From an uncultured Clostridium sp. (GTDB lineage Bacteria; Bacillota; Clostridia; TANB77; CAG-508), in NCBI GenBank assembly GCA_947062645.1, contig CAMSQT010000021.1:1-11182 (forward strand): a stretch of DNA of 11,182 bases, written 5' to 3'. Of the stretch, positions 1-6,074 are shown in pieces. Made by a program: the position numbers and the translations under genes. How positions within the stretch are numbered: position 1 is the stretch's first letter; each line of letters begins with the position of its first letter. The notes beneath the pieces were generated by a model. It saw only the letters and a program-made list of their open reading frames with translations. It ran no database searches and had not been told where the DNA came from.

Positions 1-48
1 CGCGATGAGGCATTGTGACTGGAGTTCAGACGTGTGCTCTTCCGATCT
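1..48. other. Illumina TruSeq read-2 adapter remnant (not biological)
   Basis: Bases 15-48 match the TruSeq index/read-2 adapter from GTGACTGGAGTTC to GCTCTTCCGATCT without mismatch. Bases 7-14 (GAGGCATT) sit where the 8-base i7 index belongs, and bases 1-6 (CGCGAT) differ by one base from the expected end of the P7 segment (CGAGAT). Genomic sequence begins at 49. Any reading frame crossing this stretch is artificial. Confidence 0.97.
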
Positions 49-454
49 ATCTAGGGGATGGATTGGTAACAAATTAAATAAGATTAGTAATAAATTGGCA
101 TATAATATCATAAGACCATCAAATACATTCATATTTAATTGCCAAACAATTAGTATAATAAGTATATTGGTAAGTGGACCTGCTAGGGCAACGGCTATTT
201 TTTTTATTTCTAGTTGATTTGCCTTTTTTATTTTTCGGTTATAATCTTTTGCTGTTAGTTTAAAAGAAATGGCTACTCCATATGGCATTAGTTCCATTTT
301 TTCTGGTTTCATTCCTAATAGTAAACCACATATCAAGTGTCCGCAACTCATGTAAGATGGCAAAAAACATAATCATGGCATAACTTTCAATTTGCTTGGT
401 AAAGTAAAATAAAAGGATAAAAACAAATATTTTTAAATCAATTCGAAATCGCAT
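49..454 (-). CDS. spoIVFB: SpoIVFB-like site-2 (M50) intramembrane protease, 5'-terminal 135 codons, with +1 shift at CGG
   Basis: In endospore formers SpoIVFB is the intramembrane zinc metalloprotease in the outer forespore membrane that cleaves pro-sigma-K. The start ATG at 454 follows AGGGGAGG at a normal distance and begins MRFRIDLKIF. A hydrophobic segment leads to the HExxH motif H35-E36-L37-G38-H39. After Leu37 an extra C (plus-strand G at 343) breaks the frame. Skipping it gives an open frame to the contig edge: GHLICGLLLG, then an ALAGPLTNI membrane segment, then NLLPIHPLD ending at base 49. That last Asp is the expected metal-ligand Asp of the site-2 protease NPDG-type motif. Joined coding is 49-342 plus 344-454, exactly 98 and 37 codons. 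The rest is lost to the adapter junction. It lies 17 bases behind the M23 gene, matching the spoIVFA-spoIVFB arrangement. An adjacent sporulation protease pair makes this assignment better than a generic M50 protease. Confidence 0.86.
340..343 (-). other. +1 frameshift site 1: CGGA in HELGH of the M50 protease
   Basis: On the minus strand the reading is TTG CGG ACA if read conventionally, which loses the protein. It becomes TTG (C) GGA CAC if the C is skipped, giving L-G-H. The shift falls between Leu37 and Gly38 of the zinc-binding HELGH motif, so the active site exists only after the shift. Confidence 0.85.
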
Positions 455-471
455 TTCGATTAGCCTCCCCT

Positions 472-1352
472 TTATAATTCTAATATGCTTTGTGGATTGA
501 CACATTTTTCTTTGATTCGTACTTCAAAGTGTAAATGTGGCCCCGTTGAATTTCCGGGTTGAACCAACTTCTGCAATTTCTTGCCCTTGGGTAATTTTGT
601 CCCCTTGTTTTACATAGAGTTGATTACAATGTGCATAAATTACGCTAACTTCGCCAATTTGGATTTTTAAATGATTTCCGGTAATCTCCTTCGCTTGAGG
701 CTAATACAACTTCTCCTTCTGTTGCTGATTTTATTTTGGTGCCTTGGTTTATTGCTATGTCTGTTCCTGTGTGGTTTTTGGGAACTGACCCTGTTGCTTC
801 TTCTCTTACACCAAAGGGAGAACTAATTACACCACCTTCTATTGGTTTGATAAAAGATGTTGTATTTTTTACTTCTTGAATTTCTTGCTGCTCTTGTGAT
901 AAGGGTGTTTCACTAGCACCCCCAATTGCCTCGTTTGTGACTTCCTCATTATTCTGCTCTTGGTTTTCTTCTTGCTTTTGCTCTTGTCCTTGTCCTTCTT
1001 CTTGGTTTGGTTCTGGCTGTTGCTCTTGCTCTTTGCCTTGGTTTATCCAACTTAAACATTGGTTTTTTACGATTTCATACAATTCCATAAAATTAGTATC
1101 ATAAGAAAGTATTTCATTTGCTTTGTTAATAAAATCATTGGAAAATACATATTGATTGTTTTGGATGGCATATATCATTAAATAGATGGCTACACATATT
1201 AGCATTTGTATCATCATTTTTCGTAATAATCTAATATCTTTTTTTTCATTGACTGCTACTTTAGCAACTGGTCTTGCTTCCCCTTGCCTTCTTTTTTGAT
1301 AAATTTCTTCAGCTCGTCTTATTTTTTCTTCTACTGTCATAACTCGTTCCAT
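472..1352 (-). CDS. SpoIVFA-like membrane protein with M23 (LytM) domain, two +1 shifts at CGG
   Basis: The start at 1352 follows GAGGTG eight bases upstream. Residues about 44-62 (MMIQMLICVAIYLMIYAIQ) form one membrane helix. Residues about 105-160 are a low-complexity Glu/Gln/Asn linker. From about 165 an M23 domain follows. Read conventionally the protein ends after 235 residues in a nonsense tail. Skipping one C at 680 and one at 556 gives segments of 224, 41 and 27 codons and a complete 292-aa protein with H194xxxD198, YAH241, GSTGNSTGPHLHFE (H272, H274) and the stop at 472-474. The stop lies 17 bases before the SpoIVFB start and its SD. M23-type membrane proteins next to spoIVFB correspond to SpoIVFA, which holds and inhibits the SpoIVFB protease; the full set of zinc ligands leaves open a peptidoglycan hydrolase activity. 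The functional assignment is inference from domain plus synteny. Confidence 0.87.
553..556 (-). other. +1 frameshift site 3: CGGA in the STGNSTGPHLHFE motif of the M23 protein
   Basis: Minus strand ACC CGG AAA becomes ACC (C) GGA AAT when one C is skipped, giving T-G-N. Glycine at this place is a hallmark of the M23 motif, and the zinc ligands of HLH lie seven and nine residues later, so they are made only after the shift. Because of the CCC run the skipped base could be any of three Cs. Confidence 0.85.
677..680 (-). other. +1 frameshift site 2: CGGA in the M23 domain
   Basis: Minus strand TAC CGG AAA becomes TAC (C) GGA AAT, giving DYGNHLKIQIGEVSVIYAH, a typical M23 core strand. Without the shift translation ends about 11 codons later at a TAG. 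The closely similar string TACGGAAAA occurs uninterrupted in the PLP-enzyme gene near 9848, so the local sequence alone does not explain the extra base. Confidence 0.85.
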
Positions 1353-1417
1353 AAAAAAAACACCTCTTCCTTTGTTTTGTTCTTTACAACTTATGATGGA
1401 AAAAGTGGTTTTATTCC

Positions 1418-1765
1418 TTACTTTATAACAAGTAACATTGCTTGTATTATCATAATACTTGTTGCTAAATAAGCATAATTTTTTAGCCTTTTATATTTTT
1501 TGTAATTTTCAATTGCTCTTTTTTGTTTTTGCTCATGGTTATTTTCTAGTTTAGAAATGTAGCTACTAATTAACATTTCTGCTTCTTTTAAAATATAGTC
1601 TTTTTCTTTTTTAACAGGAGCCTTCTTTTGCAGTTTAGAGTTCTTTTCTATTTTTTGTAGTTTTTTTACTTTTTTACTTGATTTTAAAATAACAATGGCT
1701 TCTTCTACTAAATTGGATGGTAAGTTTTTAAGGACTACCATGTTTTTCATGTTACTGGTTTCCAT
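1418..1765 (-). CDS. Lysine-rich 115-aa protein with C-terminal membrane helix, unknown function
   Basis: The start at 1765 is preceded by a strong AAAGGAGGT, which settles it. The first 30 residues (METSNMKNMVVLKNLPSN, then EEAIVILK) look folded and amphipathic. Residues about 32-90 are rich in Lys and Glu and likely helical or coiled coil. The last 20 residues (NYAYLATSIMIIQAMLLVIK) form one hydrophobic helix, so the protein is probably C-tail anchored with its bulk in the cytoplasm. It lies 65 bases upstream of the SpoIVFA-like gene in the same direction, and the three genes read as one unit. I do not recognise the family. The neighbourhood suggests, but does not show, a link to sporulation or the cell envelope. 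Confidence 0.78.
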   Translation of the reverse strand: METSNMKNMVVLKNLPSNLVEEAIVILKSSKKVKKLQKIEKNSKLQKKAPVKKEKDYILKEAEMLISSYISKLENNHEQKQKRAIENYKKYKRLKNYAYLATSIMIIQAMLLVIK

Positions 1766-1875
1766 TTTTTAGTACCTCCTTTATATCATAAGTTTTTCCA
1801 ACTTTAGCAAGGTTATTCAAAAAAAGTAGTAGATTTTCAAAAACATCCATGATATAATAAATACGAGGTGATTTT
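1766..1875. promoter_or_regulatory. Divergent intergenic region with RBS of the secreted protease
   Basis: This is the 110-base gap between the leftward 115-aa gene and the rightward protease gene. GAGGTG at 1865-1870 is the ribosome binding site for the ATG at 1876. A TATAAT at 1853-1858 could be a -10 element on the plus strand, but its -35 (TAGATT, spacer 17) is poor and the predicted start would fall inside the SD. A 32-codon minus-strand frame beginning near 1850 overlaps the 115-aa gene start and has no SD. Confidence 0.35.
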
Positions 1876-4800
1876 ATGAAAAAAATAGTATTTACTATTT
1901 TATTTATTTTGTTTGCTAGTTGTCCTGTCCTAGTCAATGCCAAAGCCTCTAGCAAACCAAGCGAAAGCTTTGCTAATCTAGTCTTCTTTGCCTATTTTGA
2001 TGGCACAAGTGATGAAATAAAAGAAGATATAAAATATTATGAAGATAAAAATACTTCTTTAATAGAATATTATGACGGTAGTGGAAAACGAAGTCTTACC
2101 AATTATTTAAAAGAAATATCCTATGGTAAATTTAATGTTAAGAATATCCTTCCACAATTAGAAAATGGAATCATTAAACCACTAAAATTTAATATTGATA
2201 TAAAAGATTCTTATGAAAGAAACAACGATACCTTATTAATTGAGCAAATTATGGCAGCCTATCCTTCCATTAGCAATCAAATTATTGATTACAATGGAGA
2301 TGGTTATATTGATAATTTAACCATTATTATCAAAGATAGAACTGGTTACACATCCTCAGCCCATTCAACCTTCGTATCCCATAAAGGTGATTATCCAGAA
2401 GCCAAAAAATATCTAAACAAATATATTGGTACCTATAATATTGTCAATACCGCTTCCATCGAAAACAACGAATCCGGTGTTATTGCCCATGAATTTTTAC
2501 ATTCACTAGGATTTCCTGATTTATATAGAAGCGACTCAACCAATGACGACTATCCTGTTCATGTATGGGATATTATGGCTTCTGCCAACCGTGGTATGTC
2601 TTATCCTCTTGCTTATTTAAGAAAAGCCATAACCAATTGGGTTGATATAGAAACCATTACCGAAAGTACAACCTTAAGGTTAGACTTGCAATCCAACAAA
2701 GATGGAAACCAAGCTTTTATCCTTAAATCTCCTTTAAATGATTATGAATATTTTGTAGTAGAATACCGAAAAAAGGAATATGCTATCGACCTATTAGACA
2801 GACATATTGGTGGTTCAGGAATTATTGTTTATCGTGTAGACACTACAGTAGAAGGTCTTAGCAATCATTATGGAAAAACTGGAGTTTATGTATTTAGACC
2901 ACAAAATGGTTTTGATACAGAACAATTAAAAGTTTACAATGCTCATCTTTCCCAAGAATCTGGTAGAACTAGCATTGGTTCCTCTAATATGAATTTAGGA
3001 TTAAAAGATGGCGCTCTTACCTTTACAGATGGAAGTAATTCTGGGATTGTGATAAAAAATGTATCGAAAACAGATGGATCTTACATGACATTAGACGTTG
3101 AAATACCAAAAGCCGAAAACTTTGATTTATGGAAAAATAAAAACCTTCCTGATTTAATTGGAGGAAATGAAAATACCAATAAAAAAATTGCTGTTACTAA
3201 CTATAAAAATAAACTATATTCTTTATCTTATGGCAACAATAGGCTATATACCCAAGTTTTAGAAAATGACAAATGGGTCACAAAAGGTACTTATAGTAAT
3301 ATAAAAACAGAAGTACTTACTAATATTAAAGTAGTTGAATTAAATAATGCACTATATCTAATCGCCAACAATACCAATGCCATTAATATTTATAAGTGGA
3401 ATGATAGCAATAACACTTGGACCTTATTTTCTTCTTATCAAGAAACTTTAAATGAATTTGATGTTATGGTTATTAACAATAAGCTATATATTGCTGGTTC
3501 AACTTCTGATAAGGCAATCTTATATGTCTTAAACAATACAACTATTACTAAAGTTGGAGATTATCATAGTGGTGTAAATGGTACGCCTAAAATAGGAGAA
3601 ATTTATGGTAAAGTATATGTTTCGATTAAGAGTATGAATGGCGATATTCTATTATACCGATATGAAAACAATAAATTTAATGCAATTTCTACTGGTATTA
3701 ATACTAATAATTATGATTTAAAATCACTAAATAATAAGCTATATATTGCATTAGGAACTGATTTTACTCGCCATCAATTATCTTTGAAAATATATGATGG
3801 CACTAATTGGGAAACGGTTTCTTCCTCCCTTACTTTATCTTTTCCTAATATGGTTAATAGTCAAGGAAATTTATATATTTTAGGAACCGATAATAATAAC
3901 TTATATACTTATTCCTACCAAGAAAACACTAAGAAGCTTGTCATGGAAGGTACGATAGTTGATACAGGATCCTCTTTCTACGATACTTCTTTAGTTGCCC
4001 TTAACAATTCTATTTATGTGGGAATTAAAAAATTGAATAATACTTTATTAGTTAAGGCAAAAGAAATGGTAAATAGCTTGATTTCTTTAAGTATTACTCC
4101 TCCTAATAAAGTTACTTATGAATTAGGAGAAGCCATAGATAAAACTGGTTTAAAGGTAATTGCAAATTATACAAATGGTCAAAAAGAAATTACAAATTAT
4201 ACAATTACAAATTTCAATACAGATAGAGTAGGAACTCATACTGCAACCATTACTTACGAAGGAATTTCTAATACCTTTACTTATCAAGTTGTTGATACCG
4301 CTAATCCGTCAAGAATTGAAAATGGAAAATATGTACTACGTTCTGCTTTAGATAATAACAAGGTTGTAGATATTGCATGCGGTGTCAATATAAGTGGAAC
4401 AAATGTACAGTTATATGATTATAATGCTTCTGATGCACAAATTTGGAATATTACTTATATAGGTAATGGCTATTATAAGATAAGTAGCCAAATAAATAAC
4501 AACTTAGTTCTTGATGTGGCATATGGCGACAAAAACAATGGTGCTAATGTTCAAGTGTATAATAGCAACAATAGTACTGCTCAACAATGGTTTTTAAAAG
4601 ATGCTGGCGATGGTTACTATTACTTAATTTCAAAATGTAGTGGTCTAAATTTAGACCTTGCTTATGCACAAACCGCAAATGGAACAAACCTTCAAATGTA
4701 TCAAGGAAATAACACAAAAGCTCAAAAATTCAAATTAGATAAACAAGATAAAACGATTGAAAATGGAAATTATGTTATAAGGTCTGCTTTAGATAATAAT

Positions 4801-5193
4801 AAGGTTTTAGATGTCGCATATGGATTAGATATTGATGGAACTAATGTACAATTATATGATTATAATGGGTCTAACGCACAAATTTGGAACATTACTTATT
4901 TGATGGATGGCTATTATAAAATAAGTAGCCAGATAAATAATAACTTAGTTCTTGATGTGGCATATGGAGACAAAAGTAATGGCACTAATGTTCAAGTTTA
5001 CAGCAGTAATAATAGTAGGGCTCAACAATGGTTTATAAAAGATGCTGGCGATGGCTATTATTACTTAGTTTCAAGATGCAGTGGTTTAAATTTAGATCTT
5101 CCGTTTGCACAAACTGCAAATGGAACGAATATTCAGATGTATCAAGCCAATTCATCTAATGCTCAAAAGTTTAGATTTGACCAAGTAAAATAA
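1876..5193 (+). CDS. Secreted M6-type (immune inhibitor A-like) metalloprotease with Ig-like and two ricin-type lectin domains
   Basis: The 1105-aa protein starts with a Sec signal peptide (MKKIVFTILFILFASCPVLVNA). Residues about 30-400 are an M6-like zinc peptidase: H205-E-F-L-H209 is followed by SLGFPDLY with D215 as probable third ligand, and VWDIMAS around M234 gives the Met-turn. Residues about 415-730 hold repeats of the type NNKLYIAGSTS and NKLYIALGTD, suggesting a beta-propeller. Residues about 735-807 (ITPPNKVTYELGEAIDKTGL) are a bacterial Ig-like domain. Residues 812-957 and 959-1105 are two closely similar ricin-type beta-trefoils, each with AQIW and AQQW repeats and a degenerate third AQKF. 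No sortase motif or C-terminal membrane anchor is present, so it should be released. M6 proteases of this kind act on extracellular proteins; lectin modules suggest glycoprotein or mucin targeting, which is inference. It is monocistronic, bounded by a terminator. Confidence 0.88.
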   Translation: MKKIVFTILFILFASCPVLVNAKASSKPSESFANLVFFAYFDGTSDEIKEDIKYYEDKNTSLIEYYDGSGKRSLTNYLKEISYGKFNVKNILPQLENGIIKPLKFNIDIKDSYERNNDTLLIEQIMAAYPSISNQIIDYNGDGYIDNLTIIIKDRTGYTSSAHSTFVSHKGDYPEAKKYLNKYIGTYNIVNTASIENNESGVIAHEFLHSLGFPDLYRSDSTNDDYPVHVWDIMASANRGMSYPLAYLRKAITNWVDIETITESTTLRLDLQSNKDGNQAFILKSPLNDYEYFVVEYRKKEYAIDLLDRHIGGSGIIVYRVDTTVEGLSNHYGKTGVYVFRPQNGFDTEQLKVYNAHLSQESGRTSIGSSNMNLGLKDGALTFTDGSNSGIVIKNVSKTDGSYMTLDVEIPKAENFDLWKNKNLPDLIGGNENTNKKIAVTNYKNKLYSLSYGNNRLYTQVLENDKWVTKGTYSNIKTEVLTNIKVVELNNALYLIANNTNAINIYKWNDSNNTWTLFSSYQETLNEFDVMVINNKLYIAGSTSDKAILYVLNNTTITKVGDYHSGVNGTPKIGEIYGKVYVSIKSMNGDILLYRYENNKFNAISTGINTNNYDLKSLNNKLYIALGTDFTRHQLSLKIYDGTNWETVSSSLTLSFPNMVNSQGNLYILGTDNNNLYTYSYQENTKKLVMEGTIVDTGSSFYDTSLVALNNSIYVGIKKLNNTLLVKAKEMVNSLISLSITPPNKVTYELGEAIDKTGLKVIANYTNGQKEITNYTITNFNTDRVGTHTATITYEGISNTFTYQVVDTANPSRIENGKYVLRSALDNNKVVDIACGVNISGTNVQLYDYNASDAQIWNITYIGNGYYKISSQINNNLVLDVAYGDKNNGANVQVYNSNNSTAQQWFLKDAGDGYYYLISKCSGLNLDLAYAQTANGTNLQMYQGNNTKAQKFKLDKQDKTIENGNYVIRSALDNNKVLDVAYGLDIDGTNVQLYDYNGSNAQIWNITYLMDGYYKISSQINNNLVLDVAYGDKSNGTNVQVYSSNNSRAQQWFIKDAGDGYYYLVSRCSGLNLDLPFAQTANGTNIQMYQANSSNAQKFRFDQVK
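4309..5190 (+). repeat. Tandem duplicated ricin-type lectin coding segment
   Basis: The two C-terminal beta-trefoils begin at about 4309 and 4750. They share long identical peptide stretches such as ENGxYVxRSALDNNKV, GTNVQLYDYN and DGYYKISSQINNNLVLDVAYG. The DNA is also very similar, so the duplication is fairly recent or kept alike by conversion. Short-read assembly could collapse or expand such a repeat. Confidence 0.85.
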
Positions 5194-5253
5194 TTTGACT
5201 TTTTCTAAAAAACTGAGAAACCATAGAAAATGCGGTTGCAAAAAATTGTTTTG

Positions 5254-5296
5254 AAAAACGACACTCGCTCTACCCAAGCAAATGTGTCGTTTTTTT
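5254..5296. terminator. Bidirectional intrinsic terminator after the secreted protease
   Basis: AAAAACGACAC (5254-5264) pairs with GTGTCGTTTTT (5284-5294) across a 19-base loop and is followed by a T run on the plus strand. The flanking A run makes it usable on the minus strand as well. The loop carries AAGCAAATGT (5276-5285), also present in the small RNA at 5558, and CTCTACCC, also present at 5664. Confidence 0.8.
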
Positions 5297-5357
5297 ATTG
5301 TTGCTTACTGATTACAACTGCTAACGCAATTATCAAGAAAGGTGGCAACACACACAT
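5295..5357 (-). CDS. Possible 20-aa hydrophobic peptide (doubtful)
   Basis: An ATG at 5357 opens MCVLPPFLIIALAVVISKQQ, ending at a TAA that abuts the minus-strand arm of the bidirectional terminator. A short hydrophobic core with a charged tail is the look of type I toxin or holin-like peptides. The SD is weak (GAGAAT), no good promoter is visible, and the frame stays open upstream to about 5410 without an obvious start. The loop of its terminator would be complementary to ten bases of the small RNA at 5558-5567. I list it because of that context; it may be chance. Confidence 0.25.
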   Translation of the reverse strand: MCVLPPFLIIALAVVISKQQ

Positions 5358-5515
5358 CTGCTTATTCTCATTTTCTATAATTAGTATTATACTTTTAAAT
5401 AAAAACCAATGAATAGATTAATTTTTGTAAAACTTGATCTTTCTATTAATCCTTTCCAAATAGCAGAGCAATTAGGAATATATACAAACATCTATTCACT
5501 AAATATTTGTTGCAT
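5298..5515. other. AT-rich intergenic stretch
   Basis: Apart from the doubtful minus-strand peptide I see no gene here. A minus-strand TATAAT occurs near 5390 without a fitting -35. CAAGAAAGGT at 5334-5343 recurs at 5843-5852 in the leader of the 33-codon gene. Confidence 0.4.
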
Positions 5516-5544
5516 TTGACAAACATTTAAAAAGATGTTATTAT
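5516..5544 (+). promoter_or_regulatory. Sigma-A type promoter of the small RNA
   Basis: TTGACA (5516-5521), a 17-base spacer and TATTAT (5539-5544) predict a start near 5551. The -35 lies within TTTGACAA, which on the other strand reads TTGTCAAA, one mismatch from the Spo0A box TTGTCGAA; because TTGACA itself generates most of that match, it is weak evidence for Spo0A control. Confidence 0.75.
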
Positions 5545-5573
5545 ATAATTAGCTTATAAGCAAATGTATCTTT

Positions 5574-5586
5574 GGTCATAAGATGT
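5574..5586 (+). repeat. Direct repeat A, small-RNA copy (GGTCATAAGATGT)
   Basis: Identical 13-mer to 5782-5794 in the same DNA orientation. Since the small RNA and the 33-codon mRNA are made from opposite strands, the repeat makes the two RNAs complementary. Confidence 0.85.
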
Positions 5587-5600
5587 TAATTTGCTAATCC

Positions 5601-5635
5601 GTATGTGCCACCTGCGAATGGCACATGCTTTTTTT
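5601..5635 (+). terminator. Terminator of the small RNA
   Basis: ATGTGCCA (5603-5610) pairs perfectly with TGGCACAT (5619-5626), extendable by a G-U and a G-C pair. The loop is CCTGCGAA and a T7 run follows at 5629-5635. Confidence 0.85.
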
Positions 5636-5640
5636 ATATC

Positions 5641-5668
5641 AAAAAAATAGAGTAGACTGCGAACTCTA
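5641..5668 (-). terminator. Terminator of the 33-codon mRNA
   Basis: On the minus strand TAGAGT and ACTCTA pair around TCGCAGTCT and are followed by T7. The loop region contains TTCGCAG (complement of 5657-5663), the exact complement of CTGCGAA in the small-RNA terminator loop, so the two hairpins could kiss. Confidence 0.78.
5657..5663 (+). repeat. Direct repeat B (CTGCGAA), second copy of 5612-5618
   Basis: Seven-base repeat, one copy in each terminator loop of the two convergent transcripts. Short on its own, but its placement in both loops and the parallel 13-base repeat make it notable. Confidence 0.6.
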
Positions 5669-5695
5669 CCCTACCGACTATGTATTTTCATACTC

Positions 5696-5797
5696 TTAGT
5701 CTTTATCTTCTTGTTCTTTGGTTTTTAGTTGTTCTTTTTCCGTCTTATCTTCTAAAAGCATTTCAACTAATCGCCAAATTAGGTCATAAGATGTCAT
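5696..5797 (-). CDS. 33-aa charged peptide, candidate target of the facing small RNA
   Basis: The ATG at 5797 has a strong AAAGGAGGG six bases upstream, its own promoter (5861-5889) and its own terminator (5641-5668), so it looks like a genuine monocistronic small gene. The peptide starts MTSYDLIWRLVEMLLEDK, a short amphipathic helix, and ends in a highly charged tail (KEQLKTKEQEDKD). It has no convincing transmembrane segment, unlike Fst, TxpA or other type I toxins, although its length equals that of Fst (33 aa). I do not recognise a family. Codons 2-6 are perfectly complementary to the small RNA. Toxin, regulator or leader peptide are all possible. Confidence 0.7.
   Translation of the reverse strand: MTSYDLIWRLVEMLLEDKTEKEQLKTKEQEDKD
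5782..5794 (+). repeat. Direct repeat A, mRNA copy, codons 2-6 of the small gene
   Basis: The plus strand reads GGTCATAAGATGT; the mRNA therefore carries ACAUCUUAUGACC directly behind its AUG. Pairing with the small RNA would cover the ribosome footprint at initiation. Confidence 0.85.
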
Positions 5798-5854
5798 CAC
5801 TAACCCTCCTTTCCGTCTTTTAGTAAAAGACTTACCTTTTGACAAGAAAGGTTA
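5798..5854 (-). promoter_or_regulatory. Structured 5' leader of the 33-codon gene
   Basis: About 57 bases. ACCTTT (minus strand, 5852-5847) pairs with AAAGGT (5839-5834), then GTCTTTT (5831-5825) pairs with AAAAGAC (5821-5815) around a 3-base loop, directly before AAAGGAGGG. TTGTCAAA at 5845-5838 resembles a Spo0A box. Confidence 0.55.
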
Positions 5855-5860
5855 CTGCAT

Positions 5861-5889
5861 ATTATATAATATTAATTTGTAAAAATCAA
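5861..5889 (-). promoter_or_regulatory. Sigma-A type promoter of the 33-codon gene
   Basis: On the minus strand TTGATT (5889-5884), a 17-base spacer and TATAAT (5866-5861) predict a transcript start near 5854. Confidence 0.72.
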
Positions 5890-5943
5890 CGAACAAATTA
5901 AATTTTTCAAAATATTTTTTTACACATACATTGTATCCTATAC

Positions 5944-6006
5944 TTATTCTGATTTATAATTACAATAATTGATAAAATCGTCAATCTCAAAGTCAATTCT
6001 TTCCAT
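5944..6006 (-). pseudogene. 20-codon ORF resembling the N-terminus of a tyrosine recombinase (relic)
   Basis: ATG at 6006, preceded by GGGAGG nine bases upstream, encodes MERIDFEIDDFINYCNYKSE and then TAA. The composition and pattern recall the first helix of the SAM-like core-binding domain of XerC/D-type integrases, which usually continues with a NTIxSY motif. Nothing further of such a protein follows in any frame, so it would be a decayed start of a gene or a coincidental short ORF. The SD could be hidden in the hairpin spanning 6009-6059. Confidence 0.35.
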
Positions 6007-6008
6007 AA

Positions 6009-6059
6009 TAAAAATCCTCCCTACATTTATTTTTCAATAAACATAATGAGGATATTTTT
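6009..6059 (-). terminator. Weak terminator-like hairpin downstream of spo0A
   Basis: On the minus strand AAAAAT-ATCCTC (about 6059-6048) can pair with GAGGATTTTT (6019-6010) with one bulge across a loop of about 28 bases, followed by further T. It lies just after the spo0A stop and also covers the SD of the 20-codon ORF, so it may terminate spo0A transcripts or mask that SD. Confidence 0.4.
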
Positions 6060-6074
6060 ACTCTTTCACAAAAA

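Larger units (their letters stand above)
5551..5635 (+). ncRNA. Predicted structured small RNA, about 85 nt, candidate antisense regulator
   Basis: No reading frame with an SD is present between the promoter at 5516 and the terminator ending at 5635. The 5' part folds as AGCAAAT (5559-5565) with ATTTGCT (5589-5595), and inside it ATCTT (5568-5572) with AAGAT (5580-5584), leaving the 7-base loop TGGTCAT. The 3' part is a GC-rich terminator hairpin with loop CCTGCGAA. GGTCATAAGATGT (5574-5586), spanning the apical loop and its 3' arm, is perfectly complementary to codons 2-6 of the facing 33-codon mRNA. CTGCGAA (5612-5618) in the terminator loop is complementary to the loop of that mRNA's terminator. 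I do not recognise a riboswitch or an Rfam family. Antisense control of the neighbour is the simplest reading. Confidence 0.68.

Noticed and set aside
5..217. Plus-strand ORF at the left edge
   Set aside because: Its first residues are translated adapter and the rest is antisense to the SpoIVFB-like gene.
1752..1955. Minus-strand 67-codon frame across the start of the secreted protease
   Set aside because: It overlaps the signal peptide coding region and the 115-aa gene start, and its possible internal starts have no SD. The 32-codon part from 1850 is a weak possibility only.
5230..5412. Plus-strand 60-codon frame behind the protease
   Set aside because: It runs through the terminator hairpin and has no SD or family resemblance.
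5551..5635. Small RNA as a riboswitch for a downstream gene
   Set aside because: The RNA ends in its own terminator and the next plus-strand gene does not exist in the window; conserved cores of purine, preQ1, TPP, SAM or fluoride riboswitches were not recognised.
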